From Pseudobowmanella sp964228145 (GTDB taxonomy: Bacteria > Pseudomonadota > Gammaproteobacteria > Enterobacterales > Alteromonadaceae): 15,470 nucleotides of DNA. The translations under genes and the position numbers were made by a program. Every line of letters begins with the position of its first letter. Position 1 is the stretch's first letter. Where the stretch lies: positions 1-15,470 of the forward strand of contig CAXQZJ010000155.1 of the NCBI GenBank assembly GCA_964228145.1, given 5' to 3'. Under the pieces are notes generated by a model that did not search any database, was not told where the DNA came from, and worked only from the letters and a program-made list of their open reading frames with translations. Positions 7,988-14,646 of this stretch are shown here, piece after piece.

Positions 7988-8586
7988 GTGGATTTACTCA
8001 ATTAAGCGGGCGATTAGCACCATTAGATGCCAATAACGTCGATACCGACCAAATTATTCCGAAACAGTTTTTAACCGCCGTTTCCCGGCGCGGATTTGGT
8101 AAGCATCTGTTTTTTGATTGGCGCTATTTAGACGGCGACAATCAGCGCCCGAATCCAGACTTCTCACTCAACCAACCCGAGTATCAAGGTGCCAATGTGT
8201 TACTCAGCAAAGCTAATTTTGGCTGTGGTTCTTCCCGTGAACACGCTCCTTGGGCACTGACTGACTACGGCTTTAAAGCGGTTATTGCCAGCAGTTTCGC
8301 TGATATTTTCTACGGGAACAGTTTAAATAATCAATTACTCTGTATTGCCCTGACAGACAGTCAGGTTGACGCGCTGTTCGCGGAGCTAAAGACAGACCCA
8401 CACGTGCGGATAGACATTGATTTAGCCAGCCAAACCGTGACCTGCGGGCAAAAACAGTATACATTTGAGATAAATCCAACCCATAAAAACATGTTGATGT
8501 CGGGGTTAGACACCATAGGTCAGACACTCGCTCATGAAAATGCGATAAAGGACTTTGAAGATCAGCTACCTGAGTGGCTAAACTGA
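7984..8586 (+). CDS. leuD: 3-isopropylmalate dehydratase small subunit
   Basis: Small swivelling subunit of isopropylmalate isomerase; pairs with LeuC to complete the active site. The 200 residues are the usual length. LDANNVDTDQIIPKQFL near residue 13 and FGCGSSREHAPWAL, with its substrate-binding serines and arginine, are diagnostic. The start overlaps the leuC stop as ATGA, with GGGAG ten bases before it inside leuC. It is the last gene of the leu operon; a hairpin terminator begins 16 bases after the stop. Confidence 0.97.
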   Translation: MSGFTQLSGRLAPLDANNVDTDQIIPKQFLTAVSRRGFGKHLFFDWRYLDGDNQRPNPDFSLNQPEYQGANVLLSKANFGCGSSREHAPWALTDYGFKAVIASSFADIFYGNSLNNQLLCIALTDSQVDALFAELKTDPHVRIDIDLASQTVTCGQKQYTFEINPTHKNMLMSGLDTIGQTLAHENAIKDFEDQLPEWLN

Positions 8587-8601
8587 CTTGGTGTAATTCA
8601 T

Positions 8602-8628
8602 AAACGGCTTGCCCTTGCAAGCCGTTTT
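8602..8628 (+). terminator. Intrinsic terminator of the leu operon
   Basis: AAACGGCTTGC at 8602-8612 pairs perfectly with GCAAGCCGTTT at 8617-8627 around the loop CCTT; one further T at 8628 completes a short run of four. The stem is strong but the T tract is short, so some read-through into the HD-GYP gene is possible. Confidence 0.85.
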
Positions 8629-8667
8629 ACCATCCCGACGACCTGTTAACGCATGTAAGATTTGAAA

Positions 8668-9816
8668 ATGCATCAAAAAATTCTGATTCAGGATCTAAAA
8701 GCTGGCATGTATGTGATTGAAATCACACGTCAGAAGCGCAATGTAAAGCTGGCCTCCGGCGGCATTGTTCGCAGCCAACAAGAAATAAAAAATATGCTCG
8801 ACAAGGGCATTGAAGAATTACTGGTAGACTTACAAAAGAGTCAATCGAAAGACGCAATTATGCGCCTTGAAGACCACCATTTTTGCGCATCATTACAACA
8901 AGATATTGCCATCGCACAGAAAGTTTATCACGACGCATTGGATAAACAGCAACATTTCTTGGGCCGCATTGCCGCGGGTAAATCTGTCGACATGGCGCAG
9001 ATTCGCGCCATATCGGATAGTTTAGTCGAACAAGTCTTACAGCGTCCTGAAGCCATGCATATTCTCACTCAATTAAAGAGTGCCGACAGTTACCTGATTG
9101 ATCATGGGCTGCACTGTGTCATTTTACTGACTCAGTGGGCTGCAGAGAAAAAAATCGAGCAACAAAGATTATTTACTATCGGCATGGGTACGCTTTCTAT
9201 GGATCTGGGAATGGCTAAAGTACCGTTACTCCTCGCCCACAAGCAATCTGAGCTCAGCGACAAAGAGCGGCGCACGATTGAACGGCATGTACAATGGTCA
9301 CTCGAGCTTATTGATGGCTCTGATGCTATTGATGAAACCGGAAAAACAATTATCGCTCAACATCATGAACGTCTTGATGGCAGCGGATACCCATCCGGGC
9401 TCTGTGACAGCGAAATCAGTGAATTAGCCCGAATGGCCGCTATCGTCGACACCTATGATTCTCTGACTACTGACCGTCCCTACCGGAAAGGCTTGCGTTG
9501 GGAAGAAGCAATGACCATCATGGAAACACAGGAAAGCCAGCGCCTAGATCAATCCTTGCTAGCTGAATTCAGGAAGTTAGTCGGCAGTTATCCTGTTGGC
9601 AGCATGGTGAGGTTGTCCGATGATTCGATAGCGATTGTGGTGCGCCAACATGCCAGCAATCCAGCTCGCCCCCTGGTCATGAGACTGGTAGACGGTGATC
9701 AGAGCCAGGCTTCCGACTCTCAAGTCAATCTGCTGCGTCAGCGAGATTTGGACATTGTCGAAACCCTCGATGCGAGCAGCAGTCAGGCCGATCTGGTGAA
9801 ATTTTTACGCCAGTAA
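8668..9816 (+). CDS. DUF3391 / HD-GYP domain protein with degenerate HD motif
   Basis: HD-GYP proteins hydrolyse cyclic di-GMP. A TTG at 8662 is possible, but the ATG at 8668 fits the family start (MHQKILIQDLKAGMYV) and gives 382 residues. Residues 1-60 are a DUF3391 domain and about 140-265 the HD-GYP domain. The signature HHERLDGSGYP is intact at 232-242, and His146, a His in ERHVQW and Asp in IVDTYD are present. The segment that is normally LLHDxGK reads LSMDLGM, so the metal-binding His is Met178 (Asp179 is kept) and the catalytic-type Lys is Met182. The C-terminal 100 residues, including YPVGSMVRLSD, are typical of DUF3391 HD-GYP proteins. No signal peptide or membrane segment is seen, so it is cytosolic. 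It follows the leu terminator and ends head-on against gspB. It is clearly HD-GYP; whether it is an active enzyme is uncertain. Confidence 0.9.
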   Translation: MHQKILIQDLKAGMYVIEITRQKRNVKLASGGIVRSQQEIKNMLDKGIEELLVDLQKSQSKDAIMRLEDHHFCASLQQDIAIAQKVYHDALDKQQHFLGRIAAGKSVDMAQIRAISDSLVEQVLQRPEAMHILTQLKSADSYLIDHGLHCVILLTQWAAEKKIEQQRLFTIGMGTLSMDLGMAKVPLLLAHKQSELSDKERRTIERHVQWSLELIDGSDAIDETGKTIIAQHHERLDGSGYPSGLCDSEISELARMAAIVDTYDSLTTDRPYRKGLRWEEAMTIMETQESQRLDQSLLAEFRKLVGSYPVGSMVRLSDDSIAIVVRQHASNPARPLVMRLVDGDQSQASDSQVNLLRQRDLDIVETLDASSSQADLVKFLRQ

Positions 9817-10272
9817 TTACCAGTCCGTCAGGGCATTCATACTGAACTGATTCCCCTTAAACTCAAGAATCACTTTCTGCGGTTGTATTTCCACCAGCCG
9901 CAGATTCTGATTGATCCACTCGCCCTCTTGCACCCGAATGGCATTGACCGTTACCCACCGTTCAGACTGCTGACTGGCATACATATGGGTGCTAAAGGAC
10001 ATCGAAGGCAGTTCGGTTAAAATCCAAGCCGGTAATTGATCGACGCGGGGAACCTGACGCGCAGCATCAGGCCGGGTTACTGTGTTCTGCGGCATATCAC
10101 CTTGCTGCTCCATCTCTGCAACCGCTTGTTCAAAACGCGCCAATAACTCCGGACTCACCTCCGACACCGCCTTTTCTTCAACAGGCGCCGCGTCATTCTC
10201 TGAACTTTCAATCTGGTTGGATTGAGATTGTTGGGACTGACTCTCCGTTAGCGAGGGTAAAACTGGCGCCAC
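9817..10272 (-). CDS. C-terminal part of GspB: periplasmic T2SS GspB domain
   Basis: The open frame from GTG 10272 encodes 151 residues: a Gln/Ser/Glu-rich linker up to about residue 70, then the globular GspB (T2SSB-type) domain. As an independent gene it is doubtful. The GTG has no convincing Shine-Dalgarno, there is no signal peptide or membrane segment to carry a periplasmic domain across the membrane, and the frame extends open upstream to the TAA at 10351. It is best read as the detached 3' part of the interrupted gspB. Its stop abuts the stop of the HD-GYP gene with no base between. Confidence 0.5.
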   Translation of the reverse strand: MAPVLPSLTESQSQQSQSNQIESSENDAAPVEEKAVSEVSPELLARFEQAVAEMEQQGDMPQNTVTRPDAARQVPRVDQLPAWILTELPSMSFSTHMYASQQSERWVTVNAIRVQEGEWINQNLRLVEIQPQKVILEFKGNQFSMNALTDW

Positions 10273-10350
10273 GGGCTGGAGTTGCTCGCTTTGCGCAGAT
10301 TGTTGCGCGTCGGTGTTTTGCAGCGGTACAGCTGACTCCTCAGTCTGCGC

Positions 10351-10854
10351 TTAATCAAGGATATCCGCATCCTGCTGCACACCTGCCGTGGCGGTGTTTT
10401 CCGGACTAGTCTCAGTACGGGTAAGTTGCGGTTCTGAGCCGGCCAACGCAGACATTAATGTCGGTAGCTGAGAGGCGGTTATCCCGAGTAAAAGACTGGG
10501 AATAATCACAATTCCATAACGCCAGATGTTCGACCATACTAAACTAAAACGACCACCTACATCATTTACGCTGGGCAACAACATACTGCGATTATATTGA
10601 TCTTTATGTTGCTGACTCTGCTGGTGCCTAGCCAACATTTTTTGGTTTGGCGATGTGACCTCACTAACACTGGCTATTTCGACAGTTTGTGATGGATCAA
10701 TCTCAACTTCCTGGACCCCCATCTCCGCTAAACCGGCTATCATCGCTGAACTGGTCACTAAACCAGACTTTTTAATGGTTACCGGACCATTTTGCTGGGT
10801 CACCCGCACTATGACCATACCCGGCTGAAGCGCATCTATCGCCAACCTATGCAT
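10351..10854 (-). CDS. N-terminal part of GspB: DUF3391-like domain plus membrane helix
   Basis: This 167-residue product is what is translated before the TAA. Residues 1-57 (opening MHRLAIDALQPGMVIVRVTQ and containing GVQEVEID) match the DUF3391 pattern and resemble the start of the HD-GYP protein next door. A polar stretch of about 50 residues follows, then a membrane helix near 111-131 (IWRYGIVIIPSLLLGITASQ) and a short acidic periplasmic tail ending DADILD. The ATG lies inside the gspA stop region (ATGCATAG overlap, 8 bases), so translation is coupled to gspA. Alone it would be a membrane-anchored protein without the periplasmic GspB domain. Confidence 0.75.
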   Translation of the reverse strand: MHRLAIDALQPGMVIVRVTQQNGPVTIKKSGLVTSSAMIAGLAEMGVQEVEIDPSQTVEIASVSEVTSPNQKMLARHQQSQQHKDQYNRSMLLPSVNDVGGRFSLVWSNIWRYGIVIIPSLLLGITASQLPTLMSALAGSEPQLTRTETSPENTATAGVQQDADILD

Positions 10855-11758
10855 ACCAGCCTCCCGCTAATAGACCAACGCAAAAAGCCCCAACGCCACT
10901 GGCAAGCAGCCACCATTTACGATGCCTGAAGAGTCGCTGTTGAACCACATCATCACCTAGAATCTGCCTTGAAGCTGCCACAAACACATGGCCATGCACG
11001 ACCTTGTCCTGACGAATAAATGCCAGTGTCAGCGCCCTGTCACATAATAAGTTGATGACCCGGGGAATTCCGGCAGAGATAGTAAAGGCGTGCGCCACTG
11101 CTTTGGCACTAATCACTTCGCTGTGGCCTTGAGCAATGTTCAGTCGATGGCGAATATAGTCACGCACTTCACTGGCAGTCAGAGGGAGCAAATGATAACG
11201 AGCGGTTATTCGTTGGGCCAGTTGGCGCAATTCATTCCGTTTCAGCAAGACCTGGAGCTCAGGCTGACCAATTAAAACAACTTTAAGTAATTTCTCGCGG
11301 TTAGTTTCCAAATTAGTGAGTAAACGCAGTTGCTCCAGCACTTCTGGTTGCAGATGCTGAGCTTCGTCAATAATTAAAACAGTATTGATACCTTTATCAT
11401 GGTTGGTTGCGAGTTTTTTGAGAATAATATCGGTAAAGTATTTTAGGCTCGCTTTGCGCACCAGGTAACGTATCTTCAGCTCATCGCATAAACTCGCCAG
11501 CAGTTCCATTGCACTCAGCGTCGGGTTTAATATCATCGCGACCTGCGTATTACTCGGCAGTTCCTGCACCAACTTACGCGACACTGTGGTTTTACCTGTG
11601 CCTACTTCACCGGTGAGCATCACAAAGCCGCCGGTTTCTTGTAGCCCAAAGGTCAAGTGTGCCAGCGCCTCTTTGTGGCGTGGACTCAAGAATAAATAGT
11701 CGGGATTGGGCGCGATGGAAAACGGGTTATCGGCAAGCCCAAAATAGCTGAGGTACAC
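10847..11758 (-). CDS. gspA: GspA/ExeA-family AAA ATPase, short form
   Basis: Inner-membrane ATPase that with GspB helps place the type II secretion secretin across peptidoglycan. The start is GTG at 11758, with GAGGGTCAGGA just upstream, giving the family N-terminus MYLSYFGLADNPFSIAPNPD. Walker A is GEVGTGKTT at 50-58 with Lys56; Walker B is VLIIDEAQ at 127-134. ETNREKLLKVVLIGQPEL and LRQLAQRITARYHLLPL are highly characteristic of ExeA. A membrane helix near 282-301 (WWLLASGVGAFCVGLLAGGW) ends the 303-residue protein. The classical Aeromonas ExeA continues with a periplasmic peptidoglycan-binding domain, which is absent here. MshM ATPases of MSHA pili are related, but the GspB partner behind it favours GspA. 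The stop overlaps gspB by 8 bases. Confidence 0.85.
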   Translation of the reverse strand: MYLSYFGLADNPFSIAPNPDYLFLSPRHKEALAHLTFGLQETGGFVMLTGEVGTGKTTVSRKLVQELPSNTQVAMILNPTLSAMELLASLCDELKIRYLVRKASLKYFTDIILKKLATNHDKGINTVLIIDEAQHLQPEVLEQLRLLTNLETNREKLLKVVLIGQPELQVLLKRNELRQLAQRITARYHLLPLTASEVRDYIRHRLNIAQGHSEVISAKAVAHAFTISAGIPRVINLLCDRALTLAFIRQDKVVHGHVFVAASRQILGDDVVQQRLFRHRKWWLLASGVGAFCVGLLAGGWYA

Positions 11759-11779
11759 GTCCTGACCCTCGGTTTCTTA

Positions 11780-11890
11780 TCATGGTTTAGATGCAGCAAG
11801 GTATCCCTGATAAGGGCCGATGTCAAAGCGAACAATGTCATCAATTTGTGATGCGGCTGACATAAATTCGACATCTGTTGCAAACATCAT
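11780..11890 (-). CDS. Small ORF (36 residues) upstream of gspA
   Basis: Starting with two adjacent ATG codons at 11890-11885, this frame encodes 36 residues (beginning MMFATDVEFMSAASQIDD, ending GYLAASKP) and stops at TGA 11782-11780. It is preceded by a perfect GGAGG at 11901-11897 with six bases to the ATG, the strongest Shine-Dalgarno in this part of the window. It ends 21 bases before the gspA GTG, so it would be the first cistron of the gspAB transcript. No signal peptide or membrane segment is seen and I do not recognise it. It may be a real small protein or a leader ORF that controls gspA translation. Confidence 0.5.
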   Translation of the reverse strand: MMFATDVEFMSAASQIDDIVRFDIGPYQGYLAASKP

Positions 11891-11944
11891 TATGATCCTC
11901 CGCCACTCGCGCACGAAGAGTATTTCTTGCGCAGAGCCTTTTCA

Positions 11945-12169
11945 ATGCTAACTCGAGGTTTACAAGGAATGTTGCTACGCGTTTTGCTTATTGTCATGCT
12001 CATCGGGGTGTTATCACTGCTACCCGACGCCTGGTTCTGGCCGATCATGCTCGGCTTAGGTCAATTGCTAACGGTTGTGTTTGTGATTCTTATCGCTTTG
12101 TATGTCAACTTGCTGGCACCGTGGAAAAAACGTAAATTAGCCCCTGCAAAAGTGCAAAGCCAGTCCTAG
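11945..12169 (+). CDS. Small two-helix membrane protein, unknown function
   Basis: From the ATG at 11945 the product is 74 residues: a short basic N-terminus (MLTRGLQGMLLR), a first hydrophobic helix (VLLIVMLIGVLSLL), a short turn with Trp (PDAWFWPIMLG), a second helix (LLTVVFVILIALYVNLL), and a basic tail with KKRK that should stay in the cytoplasm. A TTG at 11927 would add six residues, and a later ATG at 11969 would remove eight. None has an ideal ribosome binding site, so the start is uncertain. It is divergent from the small ORF and gspA, with only 54 bases between starts, and lies 59 bases before cca, with which it may be transcribed. The family is not recognised. Confidence 0.6.
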   Translation: MLTRGLQGMLLRVLLIVMLIGVLSLLPDAWFWPIMLGLGQLLTVVFVILIALYVNLLAPWKKRKLAPAKVQSQS

Positions 12170-12228
12170 TCTAGATTCGACTCGTTCAGTCTGGTGTTAT
12201 TCTCTTTTTTTGTGATGCAGGATAAAAA

Positions 12229-13344
12229 ATGCAGACCTATTTGGTAGGTGGCGCGGTTCGTGATGCCTTGCTCAATATTCCGGTTAAAGATAAAGACTAT
12301 GTGGTGGTCGGCAGTAGCGTAGACGAAATGCTGGCGCTCGGTTTTCAACAGGTCGGGCGAGACTTTCCTGTATTTTTACATCCTGATACTAAACAAGAGT
12401 ATGCGCTGGCGCGGGCGGAACGTAAATCAGGCTTGGGTTACACAGGTTTCGAATGTGATAGCTCGTCAGAGGTAAGCCTGGAACAAGACTTGTTGCGCCG
12501 TGATCTTACCATCAACGCCATCGCTCAGGACCAAGATGGTAATTTATACGATCCCTACGGCGGGCAAAAGGATCTGAAAAAACGTGTTCTTCGCCATGTT
12601 TCCCCTGCTTTTCAGGAAGATCCTTTGCGCTTATTGCGGGTCGCCCGATTTGCAGCACGGTTTGCCCATTTAGGCTTTAGCATTGCTCCGGAAACCCTTG
12701 AACTTATGCGGACCATCAGTAGCAAGGGTGAACTCAATTATCTCAGTGCAGAGCGAGTATGGTTAGAAACCCAACGTGCTATGGCGACCAGGCATCCAGA
12801 AGTATTTTTTCAGGTGTTGAATCAAGTCAGTGCGTTGTCGCCATGGTTTGAAGAATTATCCACCATCACCTTACCAGACGAGCATCACCAGCTCGTGATT
12901 AATCATTCGAATCAGGACGCGCAAGCCGCAGTTGCGTTTGCCCGGGTTGTGTTGCCCCTTGAAAGCCAGCAAATCCGGCGCTTGTGCGAACGCTTACGCT
13001 GCCCGAATGAAGTCACAGCATTGGCAATATGCAGTGCTGATAGCCGGGCTTCTTTATTACATGCAACTGAATTACCTACCCCTGAATTGTTGGACACGCT
13101 CAATCGTGTCGATGTCTGGCGTAAACCTGAGCGTTTTCAATTAATCCTCGACGTTCTGTTTGATCAGCGGGATAGCGCTCAACAAGAACTGAAAACACGC
13201 CTTATCGAATTGGTGGATACAGCAAAACAAATCGATGCCAAGCGATTGGTTGCTCAAGGCCTCAGTGGTCTGCAGATTAAGCATGCTATTCAACATCAAC
13301 GACTCGATATCTTCTCGGTGTTATCTGCGCCGACGAAAAACTAA
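12229..13344 (+). CDS. cca: CCA tRNA nucleotidyltransferase, form lacking the HD domain
   Basis: Adds or repairs the 3'-terminal CCA of tRNAs using CTP and ATP without a nucleic acid template. The N-terminus follows E. coli Cca closely: YLVGGAVRDALL at 4-15, metal ligands Asp21 and Asp23 in KDKDY, RRDLTINA at 90-97, and EDPLRLLRVARFAARFAHLG from 129. The 371 residues are shorter than the 412 of E. coli. After about residue 210 the HD phosphohydrolase domain (HDLGK segment) of E. coli is replaced by an unrelated-looking stretch, then the tail resumes with CERLRCPNEV and DVWRKPERFQ. Phosphatase and 2',3'-cyclic phosphodiesterase activity is therefore not expected, while CCA addition should be intact. 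AGGA six bases before the ATG fixes the start. srmB follows after 62 bases. Confidence 0.95.
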   Translation: MQTYLVGGAVRDALLNIPVKDKDYVVVGSSVDEMLALGFQQVGRDFPVFLHPDTKQEYALARAERKSGLGYTGFECDSSSEVSLEQDLLRRDLTINAIAQDQDGNLYDPYGGQKDLKKRVLRHVSPAFQEDPLRLLRVARFAARFAHLGFSIAPETLELMRTISSKGELNYLSAERVWLETQRAMATRHPEVFFQVLNQVSALSPWFEELSTITLPDEHHQLVINHSNQDAQAAVAFARVVLPLESQQIRRLCERLRCPNEVTALAICSADSRASLLHATELPTPELLDTLNRVDVWRKPERFQLILDVLFDQRDSAQQELKTRLIELVDTAKQIDAKRLVAQGLSGLQIKHAIQHQRLDIFSVLSAPTKN

Positions 13345-13370
13345 TACTGCCCTTTGTTGCTTCGCTACTC

Positions 13371-13376
13371 TATAAT
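13371..13376 (+). promoter_or_regulatory. Probable -10 box of srmB promoter
   Basis: A perfect TATAAT lies in the 62-base gap between cca and srmB, 30 bases before the srmB ATG. The -35 region is poor: the best candidate at 18-base spacing is CTGCCC, with three matches. The position and perfect hexamer make a separate srmB promoter likely, with a 5' leader of roughly 20-25 bases. Confidence 0.5.
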
Positions 13377-13406
13377 TGCGCCCAATATTTTCTACAACGA
13401 ATCATT

Positions 13407-14621
13407 ATGTTTGAACAATTAGAACTGGATGACTGCTTAGTAAAAGCCGTTCACGAGTTGGGTTACAAAGCCCCCACCAGCATTCAAAAGCTGTCAGTGC
13501 CGGCTGCTATGGATGGCAAGGACATCCTTGCCTCTGCCCCCACCGGAACCGGCAAAACAGCCGCGTTTTTGCTTCCCGCGTGCCAGTTTTTGTTGGATTT
13601 CCCTCGTTCAGCACCAGGGTCAGCACGTATTTTGATCCTCACCCCGACCCGTGAACTGGCGGTTCAGGTATATGAACAGGCATTGGCACTCAGTCGTTTC
13701 AGCGACATAAAATGCGGTGTCATCACCGGCGGAATTAATTATGGTACCGATCATGACACACTGGATTCTCAACCCGATATTTTAGTCGCCACACCCGGAC
13801 GGCTATTTGAGCATATCCAAAAAGAAAGCTTTGACTGTCGCGATATCGAAATGCTGATCCTTGATGAAGCGGACCGTATGCTCGACATGGGTTTTTCCCC
13901 TATTGTAAACCAGATTGCCTCAGAAGCCCGCTGGCGTAAGCAAAGCATGCTGTTTTCTGCGACGCTCGAAGGAGCTGGGATTAAGCGCTTTGCGGACGCT
14001 TTATTAAACGAGCCCGCACATCTAGAAGCGGAGTCATCGCGTAAAGAACAAGGTAAAATTCACCAATGGATTCACCTTGCTGATGACAATGCCCATAAGG
14101 TACAGCTTTTGACCCACATCCTGTCAGAGCAAGCCGATAATGCCATTGTGTTTATCAAAACCAGAGATCGGTTAATGCAATTGCGTGCAGATTTGGACAA
14201 AGCGAATATTCAGTATTGTTTTTTACAGGGTGAAATGCCCCAAGATAAACGCTTATCGGCGATTGATGCATTCCGCCACGGCAGAGTGAAAACCTTGCTG
14301 GCCACCGATGTTGCAGCCAGAGGTATTGACGTACCGGATATTAGTCACGTCATTAACTATGACTTGCCGCGTACCGCAGATGTGTATTTACACCGCATCG
14401 GACGCACAGGCCGCGCGGGTAAAAAAGGCACCGCAATCTCTTTGGTTGAAGCTCATGATATGGCGGTACTGGCCAAAATTGAACGCTATACCGAGCAGAA
14501 ACTCAAGCGTAGAGTCATTGACTCACTTCGGCCCAAGCACAAAGAAGCTAAAGTACCGGTCAAAAAGAAGAAAAAGGCTAAAACGAGCAAAAAAGGCAAG
14601 ACTAAAAAAGCCGGTAAATAA
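13407..14621 (+). CDS. srmB: DEAD-box ATP-dependent RNA helicase SrmB
   Basis: DEAD-box helicase; in E. coli SrmB assists early assembly of the 50S ribosomal subunit, especially in the cold. Motifs appear in order: Q-motif region PTSIQK, Walker A APTGTGKT with Lys50, PTRELA, LDEADRMLD with DEAD at 153-156, SAT, ATDVAARGID and HRIGRTGRAG. SrmB-specific stretches are LLDFPR, RWRKQSMLFSATLEG, KIHQW and KGTAISLVEAHD. At 404 residues it is shorter than E. coli SrmB (444) because the C-terminal tail is reduced to a Lys-rich segment (about residues 375-404), which probably binds RNA. The Shine-Dalgarno before the ATG is weak. Its last two codons and stop lie inside the terminator hairpin. Confidence 0.9.
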   Translation: MFEQLELDDCLVKAVHELGYKAPTSIQKLSVPAAMDGKDILASAPTGTGKTAAFLLPACQFLLDFPRSAPGSARILILTPTRELAVQVYEQALALSRFSDIKCGVITGGINYGTDHDTLDSQPDILVATPGRLFEHIQKESFDCRDIEMLILDEADRMLDMGFSPIVNQIASEARWRKQSMLFSATLEGAGIKRFADALLNEPAHLEAESSRKEQGKIHQWIHLADDNAHKVQLLTHILSEQADNAIVFIKTRDRLMQLRADLDKANIQYCFLQGEMPQDKRLSAIDAFRHGRVKTLLATDVAARGIDVPDISHVINYDLPRTADVYLHRIGRTGRAGKKGTAISLVEAHDMAVLAKIERYTEQKLKRRVIDSLRPKHKEAKVPVKKKKKAKTSKKGKTKKAGK

Positions 14622-14633
14622 ACCGGCTTTTTT
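14604..14633 (+). terminator. srmB terminator, probably bidirectional
   Basis: AAAAAAGCCGGT at 14604-14615 pairs perfectly with ACCGGCTTTTTT at 14622-14633, a 12-bp stem with loop AAATAA that contains most of the srmB stop codon. The A tract on one side and T tract on the other give a T tail in both directions, so it can also end the convergent pilin transcript, whose stop is at 14647. Confidence 0.9.
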
Positions 14634-14646
14634 CGAGTACGTAAAT

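Larger units (their letters stand above)
9817..10854 (-). pseudogene. gspB: gspB/exeB-type gene interrupted by an in-frame TAA
   Basis: Read through the TAA at 10353-10351, this is one open frame of about 345 residues with the layout of a GspB protein. It has a cytoplasmic N-terminus, one membrane helix near residues 111-131, a Gln/Glu/Ser-rich periplasmic linker, and a C-terminal GspB domain (LPAWILTELPSMSFSTH, then VTVNAIRVQEGEW, ending FSMNALTDW). GspB works with GspA to help the type II secretion secretin through peptidoglycan. The 26 codons between the TAA and the first later start (GTG at 10272) continue the linker composition without any stop, which argues for one gene with a recent nonsense change or a sequencing error. 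It overlaps gspA upstream by 8 bases. Separate genes or stop read-through remain possible but less likely. Confidence 0.7.

Noticed and set aside
7836..8036. Open frame across the leuC-leuD junction
   Set aside because: It lies in another frame over two well-supported genes and has no recognisable protein character.
10847..11758. MshM (MSHA pilus ATPase) as identity of the AAA protein
   Set aside because: MshM is a related family, but the ExeA-like motifs and the GspB-type gene overlapping its 3' end favour GspA.
11686..11883. Minus-strand 65-codon frame overlapping the gspA start
   Set aside because: It overlaps the gspA N-terminus in another frame. The competing 36-codon frame at 11890 has the GGAGG at correct spacing.
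12166..12348. Minus-strand 60-codon frame over the cca start
   Set aside because: Antisense to the strongly conserved cca N-terminus, with no ribosome binding site or protein-like features.
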